Positions 12,301 through 24,300 of a DNA stretch of 49,424 bases are shown piece by piece. A model generated the notes under the pieces. That model was not told where the DNA came from. It did no database searches and worked only from the letters and a program-made list of their open reading frames with translations. Source of the stretch: Phoronis australis (lineage: Eukaryota > Phoronida > Phoronidae); the NCBI GenBank assembly GCA_002633005.1, contig NMRA01000200.1:656527-705950 (forward strand), read 5' to 3'. The position numbers and the translations under genes were made by a program. How positions within the stretch are numbered: position 1 is the first letter of the stretch; the number at the start of each line of letters is the position of its first letter.

Positions 12301-15300
12301 CAAAGAAAAAATATAAAACAATGATAATGAAAAGTAAGAGTGAAGTATAAAGTTGCCATGAATCACTTTGTCGCGAAAAGCTATCTCCTGCTAAACTAAC
12401 TCTAAATTTCAATTATTAGACAAAACATGTTAATGTGAAAATGTTTACAATTATTATTCACCATTGTCTAATTTAAAAGCCCAAGATGTATCACCAATAG
12501 AAAATGGAACTGGTCAAAACTGGGTGGCGCATAAATTGTACATTAGTGAAACTATTCTAGTTTTAGAAGTGTGACGCAGTAATTTAGAAAAAATCTTTGT
12601 CTCACAAATTTCAGCTAGTCAAGGCCTGCCACCTACTAAGTGTTCGTCCCGCGCGGTGACGCGCTCTCCGTTCGGATTCAGGTAGCATCTGGCGTATTAA
12701 AAATTGTTCCTGATACTTTTAATCTCATTAAAATCACCAGGAACAATTTTTACTTGGAGGGAGGATCATTTTCACTTTTCCCATGTGTGGCTAGAATATA
12801 TCACTCTTTAGACATTTGATATTCGAAAAGTCTTCGCATATGTGAAGTAGCATGTTTTTTTTTTCCAAAAAACCCCAAATTTTATGACCTCCTATGATAG
12901 CCTCGTTCCACTGAGCCTCCAGACACATAACTCCTTTTCACTGCCTTGCTCCAGCGGTGCGTGCATGGTTATGATTTGTTTGTGAGAAATTTCCACATGT
13001 GGAAAACAAGGCTGTCTATGCTACTATTTCTGATGACCGCGTACATGTCGAAAAGGGTTGCTCAAAGAACTCTCGCAATCATAAACAGTGATTTCAACGT
13101 TTTTTGTCAGTGAAGTTCAAATTTAACTCATGAATCGTTATAGGTACATGTACCTCTGAAATGAGCAAAAGTGCACCTTAATACGAATGCCCCATGTCCC
13201 GTCAAAAATCTTTGAGCATGCCTACGGGGAAATTGGTTATAACATTTCGTTTTAATAAATAAATTCGTCGGTTTCTATTTTACTTCTTTATGAATCTACG
13301 AAAATCGATAGATTCATAGATGATTTTTGACAATTAGAAACTAATCTTCTAAGAAATGATGATATTTCACTGAATTTAATTGAAGCTGGAAAAACTCTGC
13401 AATCCGATCCCCAAATAGTAAAGTACACTTAGAAGATTTTTGCCTATCAGTAAAATAGTGATGTTTTTACTTTCGCATTTAAAAAGTGTTGTAGGCTTGA
13501 ATCCATACACAAACACAGTTTCTATATTTTGTGATTACTATGGATATAGTGAATAATTTTTAAATGCTCTTGTAAATATGCTGCCGTTATACCGGCGCTA
13601 ACTGAACTTGAAGACATCAACCGTTAAATTAAAAGTAGAAGACAATATTTTTTGACTAGGGGACCACTCTGTGTCCTTTTTTGGAGGACTAGCCCTCGTT
13701 GCTAAGTTACTCGGCATCATTTTTATGACTAACTGGGCCAATGAGGGGGCCATGGCCCCCCACTGGGCAAAATCCTGACTAATATTCTGCCCTGGCCCCC
13801 CTAACTCAAAATCTTGGATCCGTCCCTGAATAATTATTCAGCATAGGTCAAAGCCTAGTCTGTGCTATCAGCTGGACACAGTAGAATTCTATTATTTCAG
13901 CGCCCTCCACCATAGTGCGCAAGCAGTGAATACAACAGCACCATTAGCCAATCAGAAGCTCAGAAATTAAGAAAGTGCAGAACTATTTCAAGATGTCTGC
14001 CTCCAGTGGGTGAAATGCTGCATTCAGTGTAACACGGTTTAAACCGTAAATTCATCCAACCAGATGTGTTATTTCAGGCAAATAACACGGGCCGAAGTCA
14101 GAGATTGTATGAGGAATGATTTTCTTGAGAAGATAAAGAAAATATGTGTCATCAAGTCTGATGAAGTTAGTAATTACATGCTGTAGTCCACTCGACTTTG
14201 ATCGATCGACTAACTGGGTCTGGTGCCTAGTAACCAGCCAGCTAGCTGTATGAAGACTATCGTCAGAATACAGCTAGGTACCGCTGTGTTTTGTGCTCTG
14301 ACAGATCACGAAATTTCACACAACCTGGGTAGTTCTACTCGTTACCTTGTCATGAAACTTATAGCAACACAGAGCTAACCACAGGCGNCTTCTAGTCTGT
14401 GCTATCATACTGGACACAGTAGAATTCTATTATTTCAGCGCCCTCCACCATAGTGCGCAAGCAGTGAATACAACAGTACCATTAGCCAATCAGAAGCTCA
14501 GAAATTACGAAAGTGCAGAACTATTTCAAGATGTCTGCCTCCAGTGGGTGAAATGCTGCATTCAGTGTAACACGGTTTAAACCGTAAATTCATCCAACCA
14601 GGTGTGTTATTTCAGGCAAATAACACGGGCCGAAGTCAGAGATTATATGAAGAACGATTTTCTTGAGAAGATAAAGAAAATATGTGTCATCAAGTCTGAT
14701 GAAGTTAGTAATTACATGCTGTAGTCCACTCGACTTTGATCGATCGACTAACTGGGTCTGGTGCCTAGTAACCAGCCAGCTAGCTGTATGAAGACTATCG
14801 TCAGAATACAGCTAGGTACCGCTGTGTTTTGTGCTCTGACAGATCACGAAATTTCACACAACCTGGGTAGTTCTACTCGTCACCTTGTCATGAAACTTAT
14901 AGCAACACAGAGCTAACCGCAGGCGTTCTCAGCTTCTGATCGTCCCCAATACATTATTTTATTTATCACGGAAAGTCACGGCATCGATAACTCGGCAATT
15001 GCCGTTCATCCGTAACTCATCAGATAATTCCGTACCCTTCACGTGGGACATGGCAGTTGCTCCAGACGAGCTTTTTGGTAAGTTTTTTGTGCTTTGACCG
15101 CGAATTTCTTGCGAACTCGGCGGAGCAGGACACCGTAAAGGGTATTGGGAGAAAGAACAATTCCTCAGGGTTTGTTGAACCTCTCTTTTGTGTAAATTTA
15201 TTGAGTTTTGTGTTTGCTATGATTGGCTGATGTGAAGCACCTGTGGAATTTCTAGTCCGGAGTGTCATACCTTGTAGTATTATATAGTGTATTGGGGACG

Positions 15301-18300
15301 ATCAGAAGCTGAGGATGCTTGTGGAGCTAACGACCGAGGGGGTGCGTGTAAAGTCTTTGAGTCAGTCGACACTCACCTTGCCTGTTACAGCCGTTAAAGT
15401 GAAAAAACAATCTAATAAACATTTTCTTGTGTAATTCTCCGCCTTTTGTACCAAAAAAAGCCTGTTGTCGTTTTGAAAACAGTATGCTTGTGGCCTATGC
15501 CATTTCCTAATTTCTTTGCGACATCTCTTGGGAGAGGATGACAGCTTTGCAGCAGCAAAATTTGTTCTGAAATTCAGTTTGCTGGTATTAAAATACAAAA
15601 AAATTGTAACCAAGTGAAACCAGTTTCGGTAATACGTTGTGACATGTACGCAACCTCGTGGAAGTAGAACTGTTGATTGAAGAATTGGGGAAAAGGAAAT
15701 TGGCCAATAGGTGACGCAATATTTTATGACGCCAAAAGCAGATGCAAAAGATCGCTCCACAACTTAAGCAGCAAAATAAGAGTAGAATGCCAATTTTTCC
15801 AATATCAGTAAATAATTTAGTTTACTCAAGGAAGAGTGTACTTTAAGTGACACTAATTTTGTATCAGATTTTATTTGGTCAGTTTTTAACCCATGTCCGT
15901 GCTAAATACTAAATATACAGTGTCAGAGATTGACTGTGGGTTTGTTTAAGGAGAGTGAATAATCAAATCCAGTAATTAATTTATCATATGATAACCCCTA
16001 ATTAGACAAGTGAAACCTGTTGTTAATTATGTAATCAACTACAAAGAAAAGTAGCTACACTAGCGCCCTCTTTAAAGATTACTTTAATCAATCAACCCAA
16101 ATAATCAAATGTCTTATCTGCTATCCAAGCTGGGACTCTCCACTTGTTGGATGTCTGTCCTGTTGGTGTATCTTCGAACTACATACACACTGTGTAGCGA
16201 CAGTGTACTTGTTGGTGATGCAACACTTGCAGGCAATTTCTTCTACCCGCGATTCGTCTTGCTGGTCACAGTCTCTGGCTGATGACGCAACACTTCAGGT
16301 AGTATCTTACTACCCACGATGCAAGTGACAAGCTCTTAGTTAACTTCCTGTTCGTTAACCCTTGCCCTTGCCAAGATCCTTTCTAGAATCTTCCACGAGA
16401 TGGCTCTGTCGTACAATTGCTTCTGTACACTGTAGCAAGTCTTTATGCTTCAACTACTATAGCGCATCTGATTATCTTGTTGATTTCAGCCCATAATACC
16501 GGGTATAACATTCTACTTATTTAGTGATTGGCTAATAAAAACCACATGATCATATCCACTCATATTATTGTCGTTACAATTTGTTCTCAGAATTTTCTAG
16601 AATCTCTAGAGTACTTTGACCCCACAACCCAAAGTTGTAAACACCATATAAAAATAGATTTTGACGTTAAAGTACATGTCAATAAGTCTGACCCCATGAT
16701 TTAAAAGTATATTTGCACTAATTTTGGACAACTTAAAATGGATCTATTCTTACTAATTACTTAATCACTATTTATTCTGACATACAGCTTTGCACCAAGG
16801 CTACATGCCTAGGTACTGGGTTTGAAACTCGAACAGGGTGATTTTTTTTCACTTTACTGGTGCCCGACTTGGCCCACAAACTCGGACAAGTACTCTTTGA
16901 CTGACTGGGAAATGGACAGAATTCTGCACATATTTTTACATCTACATAATATACTCTTGTCAAAGTACACATAAGTACCAGTTTACTGCCTCTATGGACT
17001 AGTTCTTTGGCCATCTGAAAAATTAATTGCATAAAAAGTTAGTGTACGTCAGCTTCTCTGTGAAATGGGAAAATTTTATTGTTCACGCTAACTCCATGTA
17101 GCAGTTGTTTACTTCATACGAGATATGAGAATGGTTTCTCTTGATGTATGCATGCATGAATGAATGGATGTACTTGTTTGTTTGCTTTTGCACTTGTTTA
17201 TCAATGATAATAAATATCAGACAAAAAAATTTTTTTTGGTTGTATGTCACATGCAAAATACATGCTGTAACGTTTTTAAGATTAATGCTAAAGGTGGGAG
17301 TATAGTCGTCCTATGCTAAAGGTTTTATTCTGAGAAATTGTGGACATTTATGACTATGTTGGAAGCCTTTGAAAAATGAAAAAAAAAACATTTTGACAAT
17401 TATTTTTGTCCGAAATTGGTGAGGTTTTAATGTTTCAATCTACTTGTGAAGCGTATTGCTTGGAAAACCTGATGTCGGGTTGCTAATTTCTCATAAAAAG
17501 CTGGTTTTGAGACTAATGGGGTTAGTTTTAAAAGTTTCAAAAGTTTCAAAGCCAATGGCGCAGTTTGTGAGAGTAAATGCAGTGTGAAACGAATCTATGA
17601 ACTCAGCAAGGATTAATTTGTCGGTTTACCTGTGTGTATTACTATTTGTTACTTGTTTGATGCAGATGCTTTTAGAGTCGGTTAAATCCTTCTAAAGAGT
17701 AAGTGAGGTCATATTTATGTGTCTGGGCAATGGGCATCCTATAGCATCCAGGGCTGAATTCCGTAGACCAGGTTTCTTGCGAGAAACGCAGAATCATGTG
17801 CAAGGTTTCATTCGCCATGCACTACAAGCAAAGCTCGTGTACACAAGGGCTTCACTCACAAAATGTTTGCATCTGCTGAACACAGCCCAGATACTGGGGG
17901 AAGTAACGCTAACCACAACTGACTATGGCTCTGACGTGGCCTTGCAGCCAGCTTCCTGCATGGACACACTAGTTGAATATAACGATCCCTGCTTTTGAGA
18001 ACCAAGCAGTCACTGAATAATGGGCGAGTTATTTAGCAGATGAAACAACACTTGCCTCTTGAGGGTACCGTCACTGAAATAAACGGTGGACTCTGACATC
18101 ATTTTTGTTGAACTGTATAGTGTAATAGATCTATGGAATATATAATAGTTGAATGATGAGACCTGGACTAACTATGTATGTCTAAGCTTGTCTTAATGGC
18201 GGGACTTTACATTCTAGATGAGGGCTGCGGCAACCTGACGTGTAGACATTATTCTGAGTGTGTGATCGTTCGCGGACAAGATGGGCAGTGTGTATGTCCG

Positions 18301-21300
18301 AGCTGTGAGTCAGCGTACCACCGGCCTGTGTGTGGATCAGATGGCATCACATATGACAATAGATGTGATCTTATGAAAAAGGCTTGTCATTCCAAGGAGG
18401 ATGTCGAAGTTATGTTCTTTGGGAATTGCAGTGAGTCAGTTATTTATCAGAGATTATATAGCAATTTATCGGTCGTTATCCGCTTGCTTTAGTAATCGAG
18501 TGTATTTAAGGTTAAGTAGGACTTTATAAAAATGGCCAAATTTGGCTGACTTTGGATAGTCATATCTCAGAAATGGTTGACCGGACTCATATGAAACTTT
18601 CAGAGTCTATGCTGTATGCACTGCTCCCAAAATCCTGTTAGAAATTGTTTTTAAGGTTTTCATGTTTTGCCTGTAACATAACAAAACTTGATTCCCATGA
18701 AATATCATTGAAGTAGCATAAAACAAAATTGAAATGATTTAATTATTTTAGAAAACTGTAGCAGTGTTTTCGATATCTCACTTTGAACATTTCAGATAAA
18801 ATCTGTCGTGTTATTGATGTCAGTGTTTTGATATCGTGCCTTTCCTTCTTGCTAAATATTACTAAAAAAGATTTGATCATGCGACCCAGTTAATAACAGA
18901 TTGGTAAAAAGTCTAAAAGCAAATTCTGCAGGCTTTCTAGTTTCAGAAAAATATACTTTTATTGAGTTAAAATCTATAGTTTTCTAGACATTTTTCTTAA
19001 CACACAGACTTGCTGATAAGGACCCACATAACCTTAAAAAGCATTATCATTATACTGTCCTGAAAGGAAATAAACAGTTGTCTTTTTAATTCTTAAAAGT
19101 GTGTCATTTGTATTGATTTTGTCTGATACATGATTTTTCATGCACCAGTTCTTAGCTATGATATATTCCAACTTGTTACTGATATTCAAACTGTAGCACA
19201 CATTATTTAGTAGTATGTTCAGTTACTGCTAGTCACTTGAGAAGGAAAGCTAGTAATTTTACACGTTTTGCTAGTTTAATGCTTGGCGATAATCTTGGGT
19301 AATCTAGCCAAACTCACAAGACATGCGGCTTTGCATTGTTAGAGTTCTTAGTTATATTGTACATCAATTTGCAACTAGTTTTTAGCTATAATATACATCA
19401 ACATGAAATTATTCATTTTCAAACTGTCTGAGGTATCACAAATAATAGTTGTTCTAATTTTATTATTTGATAATATCTGAAGATGTGTGTTGGTTACAAA
19501 TTGTGCCCGAGTAAGATGTTTACAGTTCACTTTGCTTTTTTGTTCCAGGCGAGGTCTGCAACAGCTCAAAGTGCAGACATTACTCTGAATGTGTGATTGA
19601 TGATGTACAAGGAGCGCACTGTGAGTGTCCTAGCTGTGAGGCTGGGACCCATGAGCCTGTGTGTGGATCAGATGATATCACATATGAGAATAATTGTGAT
19701 CTGATGAAGAAGGCTTGTCACGCCAACAAGGATGTCTCAGTAAAATTCTTTGGAACTTGTGGTACCTATTTGGCTGTCGTTCAGATATGTTTGGTCCTCG
19801 CCCGGCCACCACTCCAGTTTGAATAAAGTCATGAATTCACTGTTTGCCAGTTGCTCTTATTTCACAGATACACATTAACTTATTTCCCATTTAGTTGCTA
19901 TGTCTGTTAACTTTCAATGGCTGAGTTGTGTTGTGACATTGTGCTCAACAAGTGTTCATTACAGATAATTTTTTTAAGTTTTATGAAGAAGATTGTGATG
20001 TTGAATTACATGTCGCATTAAAGCAGTTTCTTTTGTCAAGATGTCTCGTCTGATCAAAATCGATGTGTTTTCAGGTGTTATTTTTTGAGGCAATTATTAA
20101 TAGTGTTTGCATCTAATTGGCTTTCTCTGTTGAAAATCTTAATGAAATAACTAGTTAGTTTTTTAAAGATATTGTCTGTTATAGTTATGTTATTCCTTTG
20201 TTCCAGCTGATGGTGGTCTCTGTGTAGATTTTAAATGTGCTTACGGAGCCGAGTGTAAAGTAAGGAACAACAAACCCATCTGTGAGTGTCCTAAATGCTC
20301 AGAGGAACACTACCCTGTAAGTTTATGGTTACTTTTTGTTTTGAGCTTTGATCATAGCAAAAAAACAATCGTATTTGGTTTCATTTTTAGACGACTACGG
20401 TTTTCAAATTGAGGGTAAATCCAGATATCAATTTAATCCATTGTTAAGCATTCCCGTGGTCTTTTTACTTACATTGTGACTTGCTTCTCAAATATCACGC
20501 TTCCTAAACATCAACCAGGGTTCAAAGAGTTATTAAAATAAGTACCACAGAATTGTAATCTAATGCGACTACTTGACCTTATTTTCATAGTATTTCTTCA
20601 GGTAAAAATTAATCTCAATCTGACTTTCACGAGGAATTCATTTTTATGAACCAAACTGTTCCAAAGGCTACTAGATACAACAATTTGTTTAAGCTTGTGC
20701 TTTGTTGCAGTGAAGATATTGTTAATGTGGTAATTCCTGCCTGAGACCACACCTCTTCCTTCGTTCTCTTCTGTCCGCTGTTTCATGTTTTGACATCTTT
20801 TTGCCTCTCTTTCTTAATGTGCCATGTTTTGTTAACTTATCTTTTAATCGCACCTTCCGGGGGTTTTACCCTCAGCTTTTTATTTGACAGGAAGTAATAA
20901 CGGCAACATTACAAAGCAGAGGCCTGAATGTCAAAACAGTGTAATAAACTTTCTGCTTTCAACACAACTTACTGCGTTGCTACCAGTCATTACTGGCCTT
21001 GGGAATCATTATAGATTAGTAGGTGTCACTGGCAATGCTACATATTGACATTTCTGTAACTAGCAAAACTGAAAATGGTTGCTAAAGTCAAGGTACCTAC
21101 TCTATACTAGGTGGTGGTCCTCATTCCAATATAAATATGTAAAACTAAACACAAATACTCTCCCAAACCTAGGGGCACTTGCAAAGACCCCTGGGGATGC
21201 TGCCAAAAACCTATCAAACCTATCCAATACTATAATCTGTATTTAATACCTTCATAGACACCTCCGCTTGCATCGCTATTCAAAGTAGCAAACCCATCTG

Positions 21301-24300
21301 ATACTATCGTCTATATTTAATACCCAATACACCCTAATTTGCACTAGTGGTGATGTTAAACATGTCAAACCCATCCAATACTGTTGTCTAGATCTTGAAT
21401 GCCATGGGCACTGCCATATCTATCAAATTTATCAGATATCATGGTTGGTATATAGCCAAGGCATTAGCTCTTTCCAATCATTATCAGCCATTATTGCTAG
21501 GGGCATGCTAAACCTATTGGATGCTATCATCTATATACAGCCCAGCCCATGGCACTAACTCTGTCACACTCGTTCTAACCATCACCACAAGGGGCACTCT
21601 GAAAACTATCTTCTATCAGATAATATTGTCTATATGCAGCCCAGTCCAGGGCAGTACGTCTCACAGTTGTCCCAACCTACACCAGCAGGATCAGTCTACT
21701 TGTTACTCAGTTTGAGCTCATCAGTAGGCGTAGTAATAGTTTGCATTGTATATCATGTCATTGTTAACACTTTCACCCAACAGAGCGCCTCGGTCTATTT
21801 CCAGTATTTAGCTTACGCCCGTCGTATTGGTATGACTCATGAACTATCAAGCCTGTCAGGCATAACAGTATCGAATAGCCAACGTCACCCTTCTCAACTC
21901 CTCCCCGAATATAAATTGCCATTATTCAGTGGATGCATGCACCTAATCTCATCACAGCATCCCGTTATTCAGTGGATGCCTGCACCTAATCTCATCATAG
22001 GATCCCGTTATTCAGTGGATGCATGCACCTAATCTCATCACAGCATCCCGTTATTCAGTGGATGCATGCACCTAATCTCATCATAGCATCCCGTTATTCA
22101 GTGGATGCATGCACCTAATCTCATCACAGCATCCTGTTATTCAGTTAATCCATCCTTCATGGAGACCTCCATCAGGCGCTGATGATACACAACTAATAAC
22201 CATCCATCCGTCTCAGAGACACCACACCTTTCAAACATATTATTGTTAAACCAAGTATCTATCAGAAAGGTTTCACGTGTAGCTCTAATGGGCTCAATTG
22301 TCTGTATTCCGGTTTCCAGACCAAACTCATCATATTTGACTAATGGCGACTGGCCCACAGTCAACTGACACAAAAGAGTGACAAATCAAATGACCCATGA
22401 CCCAACGATGATTCTTTGTAGGTGTGTGGAACTGACGGTATAACTTATGCTAACAAGTGCAAGTTGCTTGAAGAAAACTGTAGGAAGCGGAAGAAGATTC
22501 ACGTTGCTTACCAGGGAGCATGCAGTATGTATCTTGTAATTATCTTGATGGTTTGTGTAGCTTGTGGTTCTTCACATGCAACTTATATGTGAATGACTAT
22601 ATGCTCCTTTCTTTACATATCATGTAATACATCTAACTTACATATGTTTGGTTCAGTGATGTATGTAAGTTATGAGGTACCAAGCAGTACATGAAACTTA
22701 TGAGCTGGGTATTGAGTAATTCATGTTGCTAATTCGAGGTTCCATGCAGTATGCGTCTTGCAGTGGTAACATGTAAATTAAGAGAGACTATGCAGCATTG
22801 TCTTGCAGTAACAACACGTAATTTGGGAGAGCCCATGCAGTGTGTTTCATGCAGTGATGAGTATAACTTAAGAGGGGTTATGCAGTACATTCTATCCAGT
22901 CATTCATGCAAGTTATGTGGGTTTATGTAGTATAGAAAGAGTAATTCAATTACAAGGATCGTATGGTGTGTTACAAGCTTTCTGGTTTGACTTTTCTGCC
23001 TTACCGGACTAAAAAGTCTAACAGCTTATTATTTTCATTGACTTATCCTTATTAAAATGAAACGAGCAAGAATTCATGTTTGAGTCTCAGGAGTGGGGAC
23101 TAAATTAGGGGGCCCCGCCCGAAGATCACCAAGAGCTGGCACTCTATATTAATATAAAGGGTCCCGCTTTTTGGCTGCCTTCAGGTGCGTCCCCATGCTT
23201 TTTTCCTGTCTTCAGGCAAGGCTGCCTATATTAATATAGGCGCCCCACTTTTAAAGCTTGAAAATGTAATTCTTACCTATGTCATTTTAATAAGAAAACG
23301 TCAAAAGGAGTCTTGTTAAAATGACAAGCAAAAATTCATTTTTGAACCTCATAAGTGTGGCTCCTCTATTGAATATAAGTGACCCCGCTTTTACGATACC
23401 ATCAGGCACAGCTGCCCATATTGATATAGGCGGGGGCCCCACTTTTTGGATGCTTTCAAGTGGGCCCCCTTATGATAGGGGGCGTCACTTTTGAAGCTCA
23501 AAAATGGATGTCTTGCCTGTGTTATTTTGATGAGAATAAGTCATTTGTAATGAGAACCTGTTGTCTCATTTGTTTTACAGTTTTATGCATCACTTGGTGA
23601 TTATGTGACTTGCCAAGCTTGGCTCTGTATTTTCTACAGTAACTGTTGATTGTTTTTTTACAGGTTTTTGGTCAAATTATAATATAACTGCAGAAGGCAA
23701 GCTTTTTGTAGTGTGCCACTATTTCACTAACTCACTCACTGTCTTAATTTCTTTCCTGAATGTCCCTCACTCTTAGTATCCCTCTCTCTTAGTGTCCCTC
23801 ACCCAGAGTGTAGTCACCCTGAGTGTCCCCCACCCAGACTGTCCCTCACACTGAGTGACCTTCAGCTTGAGTGACCCTCACCCTGAGTGTCTCACCTTGA
23901 CCTAGTGACCCCCACTCTGAGTGACCCTCACCCTGGATGACCCTCATTCTTAGGGTCCCTCACTCTGCTGATATTGAGTGAGCTTCTCCCTTAGTGACTG
24001 TCATCTTGAGTAATCCCAACCCTGAGTGTCCCTCAGGCACCTTGATTGAACCTCACCCTGTTTGACCTCCACTTGATCTTGTCGTTCTTCTCAGTTGAGT
24101 GACCCGTACCTGGGTGACTGACTCCCAGTATTTGTCCCCTCCATTATGCACAAAAAACTTCGTAATTCATCTCCACTAAACTCTACCAACAGGGATTATT
24201 TGTCACATGTTCACCTTGATACAACAGAAATGGTGTAGCAGACCAGACCAGTGAATTAAATGGATATTTCATTTGATATATTGTCTTGTAAAAGAGGGGA

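Larger units (their letters stand above)
10139..18217 (+). other. AGRN: Intron 2 (8.1 kb), transposon-rich
   Basis: GT-AG intron, phase 1, largest in the gene. It holds two solo LTRs, a segment duplication, a short hairpin, a 533-bp tandem duplication with an assembly gap and a 26-bp-TIR element (separate entries). The remaining parts (10139-10742, 12301-12698, 12752-13854, 15314-15915, 16788-18217) show no gene; the 93-codon ORF at 17717 is not recognisable. Confidence 0.65.
20317..22421 (+). other. AGRN: Intron 5, splitting Kazal 5
   Basis: GT-AG, phase 0. Holds a degenerate ~100-bp repeat region (21170-21690) and the 43-bp minisatellite. No gene seen in 20317-21170. Confidence 0.7.

Noticed and set aside
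12104-12412. Minus-strand ORF with repeated [10 protein letters not shown] peptides
   Set aside because: The peptide repeat is only the translation of the 69-bp tandem DNA duplication; the same repeat shows in two frames.
13737-13770. gggggccatggcccccc palindrome as a regulatory site
   Set aside because: It sits in G/C-rich sequence of transposon-tail character (tggcccccctaac...ggatccgtcc) with no other sign of regulation.
15362-15760. 132-codon minus-strand ORF
   Set aside because: Longest open frame in intron 2, but the product has no recognisable domain or exon partners, and it lies among transposon debris.
17717-17998. 93-codon ORF just upstream of exon 3
   Set aside because: No cysteine pattern of a Kazal or EGF module and no family recognised; not needed for the phase-consistent gene model.
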